A DNA stretch of 56,298 nucleotides from an uncultured Bacteroidales bacterium (lineage in GTDB: Bacteria; Bacteroidota; Bacteroidia; Bacteroidales; Bacteroidaceae). The stretch's first letter is position 1. The number at the start of each line of letters is the position of its first letter. A program made the translations under genes and the position numbers. Of the stretch, positions 8,573 to 17,926 are shown piece after piece. Under the pieces are notes generated by a model. That model worked only from the letters and a program-made list of their open reading frames with translations. It had not been told where the DNA came from and did not search any database. Location: NCBI GenBank assembly GCA_902798615.1, contig CADBXL010000012.1, forward strand, positions 1 through 56,298, in the 5' to 3' direction.

Positions 8573-9697
8573 ATGGATTTCCTACCTATCAACATTCGCA
8601 TTAGCGATGCAAAAATACTGATTGTTGGCGGCGGTAAGGTGGCTACCCATAAGGCCACCATACTGAGTCGTTTTACCAACCGGGCTAAGGTAATAGCTCC
8701 TGAGGTAAACGATAAAATAAAGGCACTATCATTCAAGTGGGAGGAACGTCACTTTGTCGAGACAGATTTGGATGGTGTATCACTTCTGTTTGTATGCACA
8801 GACAATCACCAACTGAACCACCACATCCATCAGTTGGCCAGACAACGAGGCATACTGACAAGTGTATGCGATTCGCCTAGTGAGTGTGACTTTACCTCGC
8901 CTGCCATCTATCGCGATGGTGACCTCACCATATCCGTAGCCTCTGATGCTAAAGACGTGAAACGCAGCATAGCCATACGTGATCGTATAGCCGCTCTGGC
9001 AAGCAATCAGCAGCAGGTGCCTGGGGGGGTGACCCTCGTAGGTTTTGGTCCTGGCGACCCAGAACTGCTCACAATGAAAGCCATCAAGGCCTTGCAACAG
9101 GCCGATATCATCTTTCATGACGACTTGGTAGATAAGGAATTCCTGAAGACCTTTCCTGCCGAGTTGATATATGTCGGTAAGCGTAGTGGACATCATAGCG
9201 CAGAACAGCATGAGATAAACCAGATGCTACTTGAAGCTGCGCTCAGAGGTAAAAGGGTAGTACGCCTTAAAGGCGGTGACCCCATGCTCTTTGCCCATGC
9301 ACAGGAAGAAATACGCTATTTGGAAAATCGTGGAATTGAGGTGACAGTGGTGCCTGGCATCACCACAGCTTCGGCATTAGCAGCACGCGCAAAAGTGAGT
9401 CTGACAGAAAGAGGTGTCTCGCAGAGTGTGGCACTTATCAATGGTCATGCCAACCGACCGCTGACTCCCGATGCAGAAACTCTGGTTTACTATATGAGTG
9501 GTTCTAAACTGCAACAGATAGCCCAAGCACTCATAGCCCGAGGTAAGAGACCTGGCACCCCCGTTTTGTTGGCATCTAACTTATCGACACCCCACGAACA
9601 ATTCGTCCATACCACCCTTACTGAGCTAACAAAGAAAGAGCCAGATTACCCTACTCCACTGATTGCTCTTATAGGCGATGTTGCACAAAACAAATAA
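8573..9697 (+). CDS. cysG: siroheme synthase: precorrin-2 dehydrogenase/ferrochelatase fused to uroporphyrinogen-III methyltransferase
   Basis: 374 residues against about 457 for E. coli CysG. The N-terminal NAD-binding domain (1-145) starts with IRISDAKILIVGGGKVA and retains the Met8-type dehydrogenase core. The C-terminal SAM-dependent methyltransferase (150-374) has VGFGPGDPELLT, RLKGGDPMLFA and VVPGITTASA. The helical dimerisation segment usually found between the two parts is largely missing, so ferrochelation may be weak or done elsewhere. It supplies siroheme to the reductase encoded immediately upstream, with zero bases between stop and start. Confidence 0.9.
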   Translation: MDFLPINIRISDAKILIVGGGKVATHKATILSRFTNRAKVIAPEVNDKIKALSFKWEERHFVETDLDGVSLLFVCTDNHQLNHHIHQLARQRGILTSVCDSPSECDFTSPAIYRDGDLTISVASDAKDVKRSIAIRDRIAALASNQQQVPGGVTLVGFGPGDPELLTMKAIKALQQADIIFHDDLVDKEFLKTFPAELIYVGKRSGHHSAEQHEINQMLLEAALRGKRVVRLKGGDPMLFAHAQEEIRYLENRGIEVTVVPGITTASALAARAKVSLTERGVSQSVALINGHANRPLTPDAETLVYYMSGSKLQQIAQALIARGKRPGTPVLLASNLSTPHEQFVHTTLTELTKKEPDYPTPLIALIGDVAQNK

Positions 9698-10022
9698 TGT
9701 AACGTGAGTTCGATGAAATTTTCATCGAAACGGATTTCCGTGTATTTTTATCGTAAAAAAAATAAGGGAAACGGATTTTTCTGATTTATCTGATAGTTAG
9801 CGCAGTAATATTTTTTCGCAAATTATTTTCAGATAAATCATAAATCCGCTTCCTTTTTCAAATGCAAAGTCGCTAAGTCGCAAAGTATTTTTCATTTTTC
9901 ACTTTCATTTTTCATTTATTTCCCTCCGTGCCTTCGCGCCTCTGCGTTTATTTCAGATAAATCGCTTCCTTTTTTTCATCGAACTGAGGTATTTTAATAT
10001 CCTGACCACTTGAAAGTTTCAC
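9698..10022. repeat. non-coding repeat cluster with nested inverted repeats
   Basis: No gene is seen. The segment opens with GTGAGTTCGATGAAA and ends with TTTCATCGAACTGAG, so its ends are inverted. Inside are a perfect palindrome TTCGATGAAA/TTTCATCGAA (9709-9729), a long imperfect stem between 9763-9793 and 9829-9857 (CTGATTTATCTGA pairing with TCAGATAAATCA), and a GCAAAGTCGCTAAGTCGCAAAG element of the 8-bp family (9864-9886, with a degenerate inverted partner near 9932-9954). It separates two convergent operons and may act as a bidirectional transcription barrier. Confidence 0.6.
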
Positions 10023-10050
10023 AAAAAAAGGAATCGGATTACCCGACTCC
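10023..10050 (-). terminator. terminator of the SusC1-to-ThrC operon
   Basis: Read on the minus strand: GGAGTCGG, loop, CCGATTCC with one G-T pair, then seven T. It lies 33 bases after the stop of the last gene. Confidence 0.85.
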
Positions 10051-10082
10051 TCTAATACAACTTATCGAAATGATGCGCAAAA

Positions 10083-11297
10083 CTAATCAATTACTGATTC
10101 TTTCTCAAGATAAGGTACTTCTATCTGCAGAGTGTCAGGATATTTGATTCCTGCACCAGTATTTAGAAGTACAACCTTGTCGTCGGCTTTTATCCAGCCC
10201 TCTTGGCGCAGCTGCTTAGCAGCAGCATATATGGCTGCACCCTCTGGGCACACAAAATTACCTTCAAGTGATGCAAGCTCTTTCAAAGCTTCAAGTATGG
10301 CTTTATCTGATACTGCTTTAGCTATTCCATTAGTCTTGTAGAGAGCATCAAGCACCAGGAAATCGCCCAAAGCCTTAGGGACATTTATTCCAAAGGCAAT
10401 AGTCTGTGAGTTTGTGAAGAATTCAGAGTCGGCACGTTTCTCATTATACGCCTTCACAATAGGTGCACACCCCTCAGCCTGAACAGCTACCAAACGTGGC
10501 AGTGGACCTGAAACAAGGCCAAGTTCCTTAAGTTCAGATAGAGCTTTGTAAATGCCGATAATACCAACGCCACCACCTGTGGGATAAAGGATCACATCTG
10601 GCAGATTCCAATCTAACTGTTCAGCAATCTCCAGTCCCATGGTTTTCTTTCCCTCTATGCGGTATGGTTCTTTCAGAGTCGAAGCATCATACCAACCATG
10701 TTTCTTGACGCAAGCACCTACGATCTTACCACAATCGCTGATGAGTCCTTTTACCAAGTACAAATCAGCTCCAGCGGCAGCACACTCGTTACGGGTGATG
10801 GATGGCGCATCTTCAGGCATTACAATTACAGACTTGATGCCAGCCTTTGCACCATAGATAGACCATGCAGCACCCGCATTACCATTAGTCGGCATGGTAA
10901 TAGTATCAATACCCAACTCTTTTGCCTTAGATACACCTACTGCAGCACCGCGAGCCTTGAATGTACCAGTAGGTATGATGCCCTCGTCCTTGATATATAG
11001 ATTCTTGATGTCAGATTTCTGACCAGCCTTCTTCAACTGAAGTAATGGGGTTAGACCCTCTCCAAGGGTTACGATGTTATTATCGTCCTTTATTGGCAGC
11101 AATTCCTTGTAACGCCACAGACTGGCGGTACGATTCTTGAACGTGTCGCGATTAATTTCATTACGGGCTGCCTCCAAATCGTATGCCACCAATAAGGGAG
11201 ATCCACACTCGCACAGATGATTTACTTCGTCAACCGAATATTTTTTGCCGCACTTTGGGCAATAAAGATGTGATACAAATGTTTTTGTTGTTGCCAT
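10083..11297 (-). CDS. threonine-synthase-like PLP enzyme with zinc ribbon
   Basis: 404 residues, fold type II PLP enzyme of the short threonine synthase group. The N-terminal zinc ribbon has Cys13, Cys16, Cys29 and Cys31 (YCPKCGKKY and LCECGSP). The PLP lysine is Lys114 in GTFKARGA, the phosphate-binding loop is PTGGGVGIIG and NGNAGAAW is also present. Threonine synthase makes threonine from O-phosphohomoserine. It is the last gene of a SusCD/peptidase/symporter operon, which is odd for a housekeeping biosynthetic enzyme; related enzymes of this group make cysteate or eliminate ammonia from hydroxy-amino acids. The threonine synthase assignment is the default, but a catabolic role on a peptide-derived amino acid is plausible. 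Confidence 0.75.
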   Translation of the reverse strand: MATTKTFVSHLYCPKCGKKYSVDEVNHLCECGSPLLVAYDLEAARNEINRDTFKNRTASLWRYKELLPIKDDNNIVTLGEGLTPLLQLKKAGQKSDIKNLYIKDEGIIPTGTFKARGAAVGVSKAKELGIDTITMPTNGNAGAAWSIYGAKAGIKSVIVMPEDAPSITRNECAAAGADLYLVKGLISDCGKIVGACVKKHGWYDASTLKEPYRIEGKKTMGLEIAEQLDWNLPDVILYPTGGGVGIIGIYKALSELKELGLVSGPLPRLVAVQAEGCAPIVKAYNEKRADSEFFTNSQTIAFGINVPKALGDFLVLDALYKTNGIAKAVSDKAILEALKELASLEGNFVCPEGAAIYAAAKQLRQEGWIKADDKVVLLNTGAGIKYPDTLQIEVPYLEKESVID

Positions 11298-11320
11298 TTT
11301 GTTTTTTAAATTTTAATTAT

Positions 11321-12490
11321 TTATTTTGTTTCCTTGTTATTTCTATCATTATAGGCCTGTAAGATGAGCGATAGTGCACCATCACCCAAAATGTTACAAC
11401 TAGTACCAAAGCAGTCTTGCAAAGCAAAGAGCGCCAAAAACAGAGCCACTCCATTATCGTCGAACCCTAACACAGAGGTAACGATGCCCACCGAGGCAAA
11501 TGCCGTTCCACCTGGAACACCTGGTGCGCCAATAGCAAACACGCCCAGCAATACGATGAACAACAGGAACACCCCTAGAGTAGGCAGATGCCCATAGAGC
11601 AACTGTGAGACTACTGCCAGAAAGAACGTCTCTGTGAGAGTGGCACCACACAGATGTATATTGGCAAACAGAGGGATGCTAAACTCCGAAACGTCAGCGC
11701 GAAGCACCCTGCTTTTACCTGCGCAGTGGAGTGCCACACCTAAAGTGGCAGCAGACGACATAGTGCCTAAAGCTGTGAAATAAGCAGGAGCATAATGGCG
11801 CAAAATGTCGAAAGCATTCTTGCGTGAATAGATCGATGCTATTGTATATAATATTATAATCCAAACAAAGTGAGCCATCACAATAATGGCTATTACAGGC
11901 AGAAATACTATCAGCGAATCAATATTTCCTTGCCAAGCCATGACATAAAAGTTTGCAGCGATATAGAATGGCAGGACTGGTAGCAAAATACGCTTCACCA
12001 CCACCAGCATCAGTTCGCGAAACTCGTTCAGCACGGCAATTATGGTTGTAGCCTTGGTCCATACCACTCCTAAACCTAGAAATATAGCCAAAAACAAGGC
12101 AGATATAACATTCATAACTGGTGGTATGGAAAAGCTGAACACAGCCTCGGGCAGTGCACGCATCCCCCCCAACTGACCGCAGTGTAGCAAAGGCACAAGC
12201 GTGTAGCCAAGCAGCAGCGAAAACATTGCCGAAGCCTCACTTGATAGATAGGCTATCAGAAAAGCAAATAAGAATAAGCATGTGGCATTGCTCTTTAAAC
12301 TTGTAACGGCAGATGCCACAAATGCCAGCACAATCAATGGCACGAGAAAGAAAATAAACTGACTGCTGACTGATTTTATAGTCTGAGCAACAGCCAACAT
12401 TGCAGGATTATTTACGTACTTGCCGAGCAATATTCCTATTGCTACGGCAAGTACTAAGATAATGACATTATTGCTGAGTATTTTCTTCAT
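11321..12490 (-). CDS. DAACS-family amino acid:cation symporter, probably for neutral substrates
   Basis: 389 residues, inner membrane, glutamate/aspartate transporter fold. Family hallmarks are the HP1 serine-rich GTMSSAATLGVAL, the HP2 tip GAPGVPGG and the TM8 motif DCFGTSCNILGDG. In acidic amino-acid carriers TM8 reads D-x-x-R-T-x-x-N; the arginine that holds the substrate's side-chain carboxylate is glycine here, while the conserved Asp and Asn that bind the amino group are kept. Neutral transporters of the family also lack this arginine, so a neutral substrate (Ser, Thr, Ala, Cys or a short peptide) is inferred. Operon gap to the PLP enzyme is 23 bases. Confidence 0.8.
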   Translation of the reverse strand: MKKILSNNVIILVLAVAIGILLGKYVNNPAMLAVAQTIKSVSSQFIFFLVPLIVLAFVASAVTSLKSNATCLFLFAFLIAYLSSEASAMFSLLLGYTLVPLLHCGQLGGMRALPEAVFSFSIPPVMNVISALFLAIFLGLGVVWTKATTIIAVLNEFRELMLVVVKRILLPVLPFYIAANFYVMAWQGNIDSLIVFLPVIAIIVMAHFVWIIILYTIASIYSRKNAFDILRHYAPAYFTALGTMSSAATLGVALHCAGKSRVLRADVSEFSIPLFANIHLCGATLTETFFLAVVSQLLYGHLPTLGVFLLFIVLLGVFAIGAPGVPGGTAFASVGIVTSVLGFDDNGVALFLALFALQDCFGTSCNILGDGALSLILQAYNDRNNKETK

Positions 12491-12506
12491 AAGATCTGTT
12501 TAACAT

Positions 12507-15059
12507 CTATTGTTCCAAAGTTCTGGTGTTAATCAGGTGTCCCCAGAATATAGCATTAGCTGTCAGTTTGTTTGTACCATACCAAACCGAACGGAAATTG
12601 GTATCTACAGAGAAACCGATAACCTTTCCACGACCCAGACGATTCACGATGGCTACAGGATGCTCTTCGTAGGCAGCTGCTACGCGAGGCAGGATATTGC
12701 CCGATACGAGTGAATGCTTGGTGTAAACCAATGGGGTGCGCAGTTTGTTTTCCGTTGGTTTGAGGTTCACGCCATTGTTCTTGAACACAGCGATATCTTC
12801 ATCAGTATAGCCCCAACCCAATGGATGTGTGATGTCGAGTTTTGCACCGAAGATGACACCTGGAATGTTGTTTGCACGCGATGAAATAGAAAAGTTCTCG
12901 TAGCTACCATCCTTCACACTGGCAGACTTCTCAAATTCAATCTTGGCCAGTTCGTTGCGAACCAACCATGGCAAAGTATTCTCATAAGCAATCAGCGTAC
13001 CACCTTGTTCCACCCAACTCTTAACACGTTGTATGGCAGCTTTTGACAAGTCGAGGCCATAACCACTTAGGATCAGAACATTATAGCTGCTCAAATCTGC
13101 CTGAGCGAATCGTTCTGACGAAATAATAGTCAAGGGAATCTCGTAACGTGTATCGAAAAGATGCCATATTTCTCCTACGCTAGTAGCCGAAGCACCATTG
13201 CCGCCAACGATAGCCACCTTTGGGGTGCGCACTGGCGAAAATGTAGAACTGCCCAGGTTGTGCCCCTCCAGATAGCCTGTAGGCACTGACCATACATCTA
13301 TGGCGTCTTCCTCGGTTATCAGCTTTGCAATGTTGTAGATTTCATCCTTCGACTTCTGCTGATATACATCGCCCAAAGGAATCAAGATGGAACCACGTTG
13401 GAACTCCTTGTCACCATATTTTACAACCGACTGTGATACCTTGGCATAAACACCATTCTTGAGCAGGCGATAGAGTGCGCGCGGAGCATAATAGCCACTC
13501 CACTCAAACAGGTAGGCGTAAGCATCCTTAGCACCCTTGAACTCACCCTTAGGTAGCGCATCTATCTGTATCTTCTCGCCCAACGAAACGGCAGCGGCCT
13601 GCTTGCTGTAGTTTACATTAAAGAGGAATGGCGATGTCCAACCCGTGATGTCATACGACAGACTATCGGCATACTTCTCACGAATCTCAAACAGGCCCTC
13701 TACCAATCGGTAGCGTGGCTGGTTCACAGGCACGGCATAGCTGTAGGCAGGCTTGTATGTCTTACCGTTGGCTTTTATCTCCTTGTCAAGACGATACACC
13801 TCCACACCATTGCGAGCCACGAGTTCTGCCAGACGATAAGCCGATGCTGGGTCGCTCTCTGAACCAAACACATAGGTTTTAACAGGATTCTTTGCAGCCT
13901 CCGATGAGGCATTCTTGAAGTAGCGTCGCTGATAATCAAGCAGATCTTTGCGCAGATTCAGGGCACCACGTATGGTAGCCAGCTCGGTTGTGAGCTGATT
14001 CTGGATGGCAAATGGGAAGGTAAGCAACCCGTTGGCTGTCTTCTGCTGGAAGCCTCGTGCGCTCTGTTCCTCCCATAGAAGTGCTATGCCACCATGAAAA
14101 TCGAAATATTCACGTCCACGACCGATATAGTAGTCATCGAAAGCCTCGCCAGAGAAGTAAAGCACGCCACGTTTGTCGTAGGCGGGCACATAATATTCGG
14201 CAGCCAGACGTTTGATGAGAGTCTGGTTCTCCTCTGGAATCAGCGGGTGAACACGTGTGGGCTCACCTGGTGAAAAGTGGTAGTTGGCATCGGCTCCCTG
14301 TTCGTGAGCACAAGTGTAGATATTTGGGACCCAAGCCAGAATCTGCTTCTGTCGCTGCTGACTCTCCACCTGCTGCAGGTTCAGCCAGTCACGATTCAGG
14401 TCGAACCAATAATGATTGTAACGTCCACCAGGCCATGCCTCGGTATGATCTATGTTCACTTGATCCTCGCTTGGTACAAAACTCTTGTGCTGATTCGCCC
14501 ACTCGGCAAATCGGTCTTCGCCATCTGGATTATTGGCAGGATCAACTATAATCACCTCGTTCTCCAGCCAGCTCAGAGTCTCGGCATCATTGGCTGCTGC
14601 AAGATGATAGATGAGCAAGAGCGAAGCATTTGTACCACTGGCCTCATTACCATGAATTGAGTGCCCCAACCAAGTGAATACTGGTTGTTTGTCTATGTCA
14701 ACGCTTCCGCTTTCTGATGGAATGGTCAGCTTTTGATGCTCTGCCTTGATCTTATTCAGATTCTTGATGTTCTCAGGCGAACTAAAGATGACCAAGTAAA
14801 GCGGCTTACGCTCATTGGTATAGCCATAGTTCACCAGTTTCACTCGGTCAGATGCGGCCTCAATGGCTTTGATGTAGCTCACAAGCTGTGGGTGCTGCAC
14901 GTAGAAATCGCCCACTTGATACCCCAACACCGATTCTGGTGTAGGTATGCTCTTATTATATTGCGCATGATCTGGCAGGTAATAACTCAGCTCTACATGT
15001 TGCGCCCAAGCTGTTGATAGTGTTAAAACTGATAATATAGTGATAAATAACTTTTTCAT
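12507..15059 (-). CDS. secreted M14-family zinc carboxypeptidase with C-terminal GATase-like domain
   Basis: 850 residues with a signal peptide (1-19, ending STAWAQ). The M14 catalytic domain (about 40-370) shows the zinc motif H136-G-N-E139 inside SIHGNEASG, then NNPDGEDRF, FDLNRDW, the third zinc histidine in CAHEQGAD and a candidate catalytic Glu in LLWEEQSARG. After a linker, the C-terminal part (about 615-800) resembles the GATase/ThuA-like Rossmann domain seen in large Bacteroidetes M14 proteins (VAIVGGNGASATS, VLILSGYG). It removes residues from the C-terminus of peptides in the periplasm or outside. Neighbouring genes supply uptake (SusCD, DAACS) and an amidohydrolase. Confidence 0.85.
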   Translation of the reverse strand: MKKLFITILSVLTLSTAWAQHVELSYYLPDHAQYNKSIPTPESVLGYQVGDFYVQHPQLVSYIKAIEAASDRVKLVNYGYTNERKPLYLVIFSSPENIKNLNKIKAEHQKLTIPSESGSVDIDKQPVFTWLGHSIHGNEASGTNASLLLIYHLAAANDAETLSWLENEVIIVDPANNPDGEDRFAEWANQHKSFVPSEDQVNIDHTEAWPGGRYNHYWFDLNRDWLNLQQVESQQRQKQILAWVPNIYTCAHEQGADANYHFSPGEPTRVHPLIPEENQTLIKRLAAEYYVPAYDKRGVLYFSGEAFDDYYIGRGREYFDFHGGIALLWEEQSARGFQQKTANGLLTFPFAIQNQLTTELATIRGALNLRKDLLDYQRRYFKNASSEAAKNPVKTYVFGSESDPASAYRLAELVARNGVEVYRLDKEIKANGKTYKPAYSYAVPVNQPRYRLVEGLFEIREKYADSLSYDITGWTSPFLFNVNYSKQAAAVSLGEKIQIDALPKGEFKGAKDAYAYLFEWSGYYAPRALYRLLKNGVYAKVSQSVVKYGDKEFQRGSILIPLGDVYQQKSKDEIYNIAKLITEEDAIDVWSVPTGYLEGHNLGSSTFSPVRTPKVAIVGGNGASATSVGEIWHLFDTRYEIPLTIISSERFAQADLSSYNVLILSGYGLDLSKAAIQRVKSWVEQGGTLIAYENTLPWLVRNELAKIEFEKSASVKDGSYENFSISSRANNIPGVIFGAKLDITHPLGWGYTDEDIAVFKNNGVNLKPTENKLRTPLVYTKHSLVSGNILPRVAAAYEEHPVAIVNRLGRGKVIGFSVDTNFRSVWYGTNKLTANAIFWGHLINTRTLEQ

Positions 15060-15079
15060 AACTGATAGTTTTTTTATGA

Positions 15080-16561
15080 TTAGTTCAATCCTTTACGATA
15101 ATCCAGAGCTGGGGGTACATCGCCACCCAGATGCTCGTATTTGAAGTCAGCCGGACGTTCGCGATAGAATTCATCCTGAGCTTCCTTCACCAGCTTTGGA
15201 GAGGCAAAGAAGTCGATACCTGTCAATGCAAGCACCTTAGCTGCATTGATAAGTCCTTTGGTACCGATTGTTGTACCAACAGTTGCAACGTTCTGCCAGC
15301 TGTGTCCAGGATTGCCAGGAACGGTAGTAACCACACCAAAGCCAGCAGTAGGCACATTCCATGAGATGTCTGCTACGTCAGTAGAACCACCACCCTCGCT
15401 CTGGCGCAAAATCTTGCCCAAAGGTTTTACTTTGCCCACAGAATTCAGAATGCTGTCGGGATTACCATTCACCTTGTTGAGCGCCTTGGCAAAGGCATAT
15501 TCGCGTTCGCTCCATTTCACACCGCCAACAAACTCCAAGTTCTTCTGCAGTTGTCGTGCTATGGTTTCATTAATGAAGTACTCATACTGTCCACCAATAA
15601 AGCGCTTCTCCACAGTGGTCTGCGTAGCCTTAGCGGCACCGATGGCAGCCGAGTCATACCACTCCACAATCTGTCGCAGTTCTTTTGTGTTCGGACTGCG
15701 AGCATAGAATTCTGCTCTGGCATAGTCAGGCACCACGTTTGGAGCCTCACCACCATTGTGTATCACGTAATGCAGACGATTGTGTGGCCTTATGTGTTCA
15801 CGCATCATGTCAACGGCATGGGCAAAGAGCAGCAGGCCATCGAGAGCAGAGCGTCCTGCCCAAGGCTGCCCAGCGGCATGAGCCGATTTACCGTGGAAGA
15901 CATAGTCGATACCCACTTTTGCCAAACCTGGGCTATAATGTACAGCATTCTCGCCTCCCGGATGCCAGTCCAAAACGAGATCCACATCCTTATAGTAACC
16001 ATCGCGCACAATATAGGTTTTACCAGAGCCTCCCTCTTCTGCCGGCGACCCATATACGCGAACAGTGCCCTGTGTGCCTGTTTCCTTGAGCCACTTAGCT
16101 ATGGCGATACCTGCAGCCGATGAAGCCACACCGAAAAGGTTATGCCCACAACCATGACCTGGTTTGTTTTCAAATCTCTCCTTGCGATATGGCACCGTGT
16201 CTTGCGACAACCCCGGCAGGGCATCAAACTCTGCCACAATGCCAATCACAGGTTTGCCGCTTCCATACTCAGCAATGAATGCCGTTGGTTCACCTGCGAT
16301 GCCATCCGTTATTTTAAATCCATTTGATGCAAGATGATTCTGTAGTGCTTTTGAGCTCTTGATTTCCTGAAATCCTACCTCTGAGTAATTCCATATCTCC
16401 TTCTGCAGTTTATCGTAAGTGTCATAGTTGTCATTGATATAATCAATAACCACCGATGATTTTATGGTCTGCTTAGCAGCCTTGCTTTTCTTCTGGGCAT
16501 TAGCACCAAGGGATATGAAAGAAAAGACAAATGCAAAAACTAATAACTTTTTCATTTTCAA
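15080..16561 (-). CDS. secreted M20 amidohydrolase, AbgB-like
   Basis: 493 residues, signal peptide 1-22 (ending GANAQ), then an M20D metallopeptidase closest in pattern to AbgB, the p-aminobenzoyl-glutamate hydrolase subunit. Metal and catalytic residues: GHGCGHN (135-141), PAEEGG (173-178, catalytic Glu), DWHPG and the late EGGGSTDVADIS. The family cleaves N-acyl or N-aminoacyl amide bonds to free an amino acid. AbgB itself is cytoplasmic; export here is unusual and matches the extracytoplasmic carboxypeptidase encoded next. The start could also be Met3; both are close to an A-rich upstream region typical of Bacteroidetes. Confidence 0.85.
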   Translation of the reverse strand: MKMKKLLVFAFVFSFISLGANAQKKSKAAKQTIKSSVVIDYINDNYDTYDKLQKEIWNYSEVGFQEIKSSKALQNHLASNGFKITDGIAGEPTAFIAEYGSGKPVIGIVAEFDALPGLSQDTVPYRKERFENKPGHGCGHNLFGVASSAAGIAIAKWLKETGTQGTVRVYGSPAEEGGSGKTYIVRDGYYKDVDLVLDWHPGGENAVHYSPGLAKVGIDYVFHGKSAHAAGQPWAGRSALDGLLLFAHAVDMMREHIRPHNRLHYVIHNGGEAPNVVPDYARAEFYARSPNTKELRQIVEWYDSAAIGAAKATQTTVEKRFIGGQYEYFINETIARQLQKNLEFVGGVKWSEREYAFAKALNKVNGNPDSILNSVGKVKPLGKILRQSEGGGSTDVADISWNVPTAGFGVVTTVPGNPGHSWQNVATVGTTIGTKGLINAAKVLALTGIDFFASPKLVKEAQDEFYRERPADFKYEHLGGDVPPALDYRKGLN

Positions 16562-16576
16562 ATCTATTTATGATGA

Positions 16577-17923
16577 TTAATAACCGTTATTCTGTTCAAG
16601 ATCCTCATCTACCAGTACGTCGGTATTTGGAATTGGGAATAGTGTGTAGTGACTGTCAATTCCCAACACCTCCACAGCACGATTAGTTCTTACCAAGTCG
16701 AACCAACGGTGTGGCTCAAAAGCAAGTTCTATACGGCGCTCTTGATCTATGGCTGCAATGATGTCAATCTGATCTGTGCCACCATTATATTTGGCTACAT
16801 GCGAGCGCTGGCGAATGGCATTCAGATCAGCGATAGCTCCTTCAAACTTTCCCTGTTTTGCTCGTGCCTCTGCGCGAATGAGATATTGTTCAGCCAAACG
16901 GAATACGTAGGCGGGATCGTCATCATTGCCATCACGCCAGTAGAGTTTTGCTGTTAGCAGGCGTTCTGCTGGCGTAGAGTCATCGCTCACTAAGATAGCA
17001 CGATCGCCTCCTGTCTTTGGACTAGTAATAAGGTCGTAGAGCTCCTGCGAAAGTCCTATTTCCTGACGTCCGCCTCCTACACGCTGCCAATAGTAATAAT
17101 ACTCATTGGAGAATGAAGAAGAATAAGCCAATTCCAAAATACTTTCCTTTGTTTGCTTGTTTGCCAACCAATCGCTGATGGGCACTAATTCATAGTAATC
17201 GCTCAGACTGATTACTTGCGATGCATATTTCTCGGCGTTGGCCCAATCTTCCTGATAGAGGTATACGCGTGCCAGGAATGCGTCGGCCACAGGCTGGCTG
17301 ATATATGCGTTTCCACGTGTTTTAGGCTGAGCCAAATCGTTTTTAACAGATAGAATATCATTGATAACCGTCTGATAAACCGTTTTGGCATCCGACTGCT
17401 TTACACCATTAAACTGTGTTGGCGAACTGGTAGCCTCCTTGATGATAGGTATGTTACCCCAAGTACGTGCCAGATCGAAGAGACCAAGCGAGCGTATGAT
17501 TGTAGCTTCGGCTATGATGCGATTCTTCTCTGCATCAGAAATACCTGATGCCTCCGAAGTCAGTTTGATGGTCTGGTTGGCGGCATTTATTGCCGAATAA
17601 ATAGAGTACCATGCCGACAGGTTTGCCGAGTTGTCGGCCTGATAATTATGCTGGTCGAAGTTACCTAGGAACTGGTATGAACCTACCCATTCTGTATTAT
17701 CCGATGCCAGTGCCACAGAGGTGGTAAAGAAACCTCCGCCATAATAGTTGCTGGCTGCCAGGCGATGATAGGCACCATTGAGCAGTGTGGCTGCAGCCGA
17801 TGCACTTGTACCTACTTCCGAATCAGAAACATTGTTCGTAGGGCTCTGTTCCAGCACATCGCACGATGTGAACAGCGCGATGGCTAATATGATGATGCTA
17901 TTCTTAGTTTTCATTGTTTTCAT
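16577..17923 (-). CDS. SusD/RagB-family surface lipoprotein (locus 1)
   Basis: 448 residues, lipoprotein signal with lipobox LFTSC. Tetratricopeptide-like helical architecture of SusD: N-terminal NGAYHRLAASNYY, NQTIKLTSEASGI, VYLYQEDWANAEKYA and the C-terminal RLAEQYLIRAEARAKQG and IDQERRIELAFEPHRWFDL motifs. It caps the SusC porin and captures the substrate at the cell surface. Starts three bases after the susC stop. The ATG nine bases further in (17914) is an equally possible start. Confidence 0.93.
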   Translation of the reverse strand: MKTMKTKNSIIILAIALFTSCDVLEQSPTNNVSDSEVGTSASAAATLLNGAYHRLAASNYYGGGFFTTSVALASDNTEWVGSYQFLGNFDQHNYQADNSANLSAWYSIYSAINAANQTIKLTSEASGISDAEKNRIIAEATIIRSLGLFDLARTWGNIPIIKEATSSPTQFNGVKQSDAKTVYQTVINDILSVKNDLAQPKTRGNAYISQPVADAFLARVYLYQEDWANAEKYASQVISLSDYYELVPISDWLANKQTKESILELAYSSSFSNEYYYYWQRVGGGRQEIGLSQELYDLITSPKTGGDRAILVSDDSTPAERLLTAKLYWRDGNDDDPAYVFRLAEQYLIRAEARAKQGKFEGAIADLNAIRQRSHVAKYNGGTDQIDIIAAIDQERRIELAFEPHRWFDLVRTNRAVEVLGIDSHYTLFPIPNTDVLVDEDLEQNNGY

Positions 17924-17926
17924 TTT

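Noticed and set aside
12507-15059. Glycan-type PUL because of SusCD
   Set aside because: No glycoside hydrolase, lyase or sulfatase is in either operon; all enzymes are peptidases or amidohydrolases.
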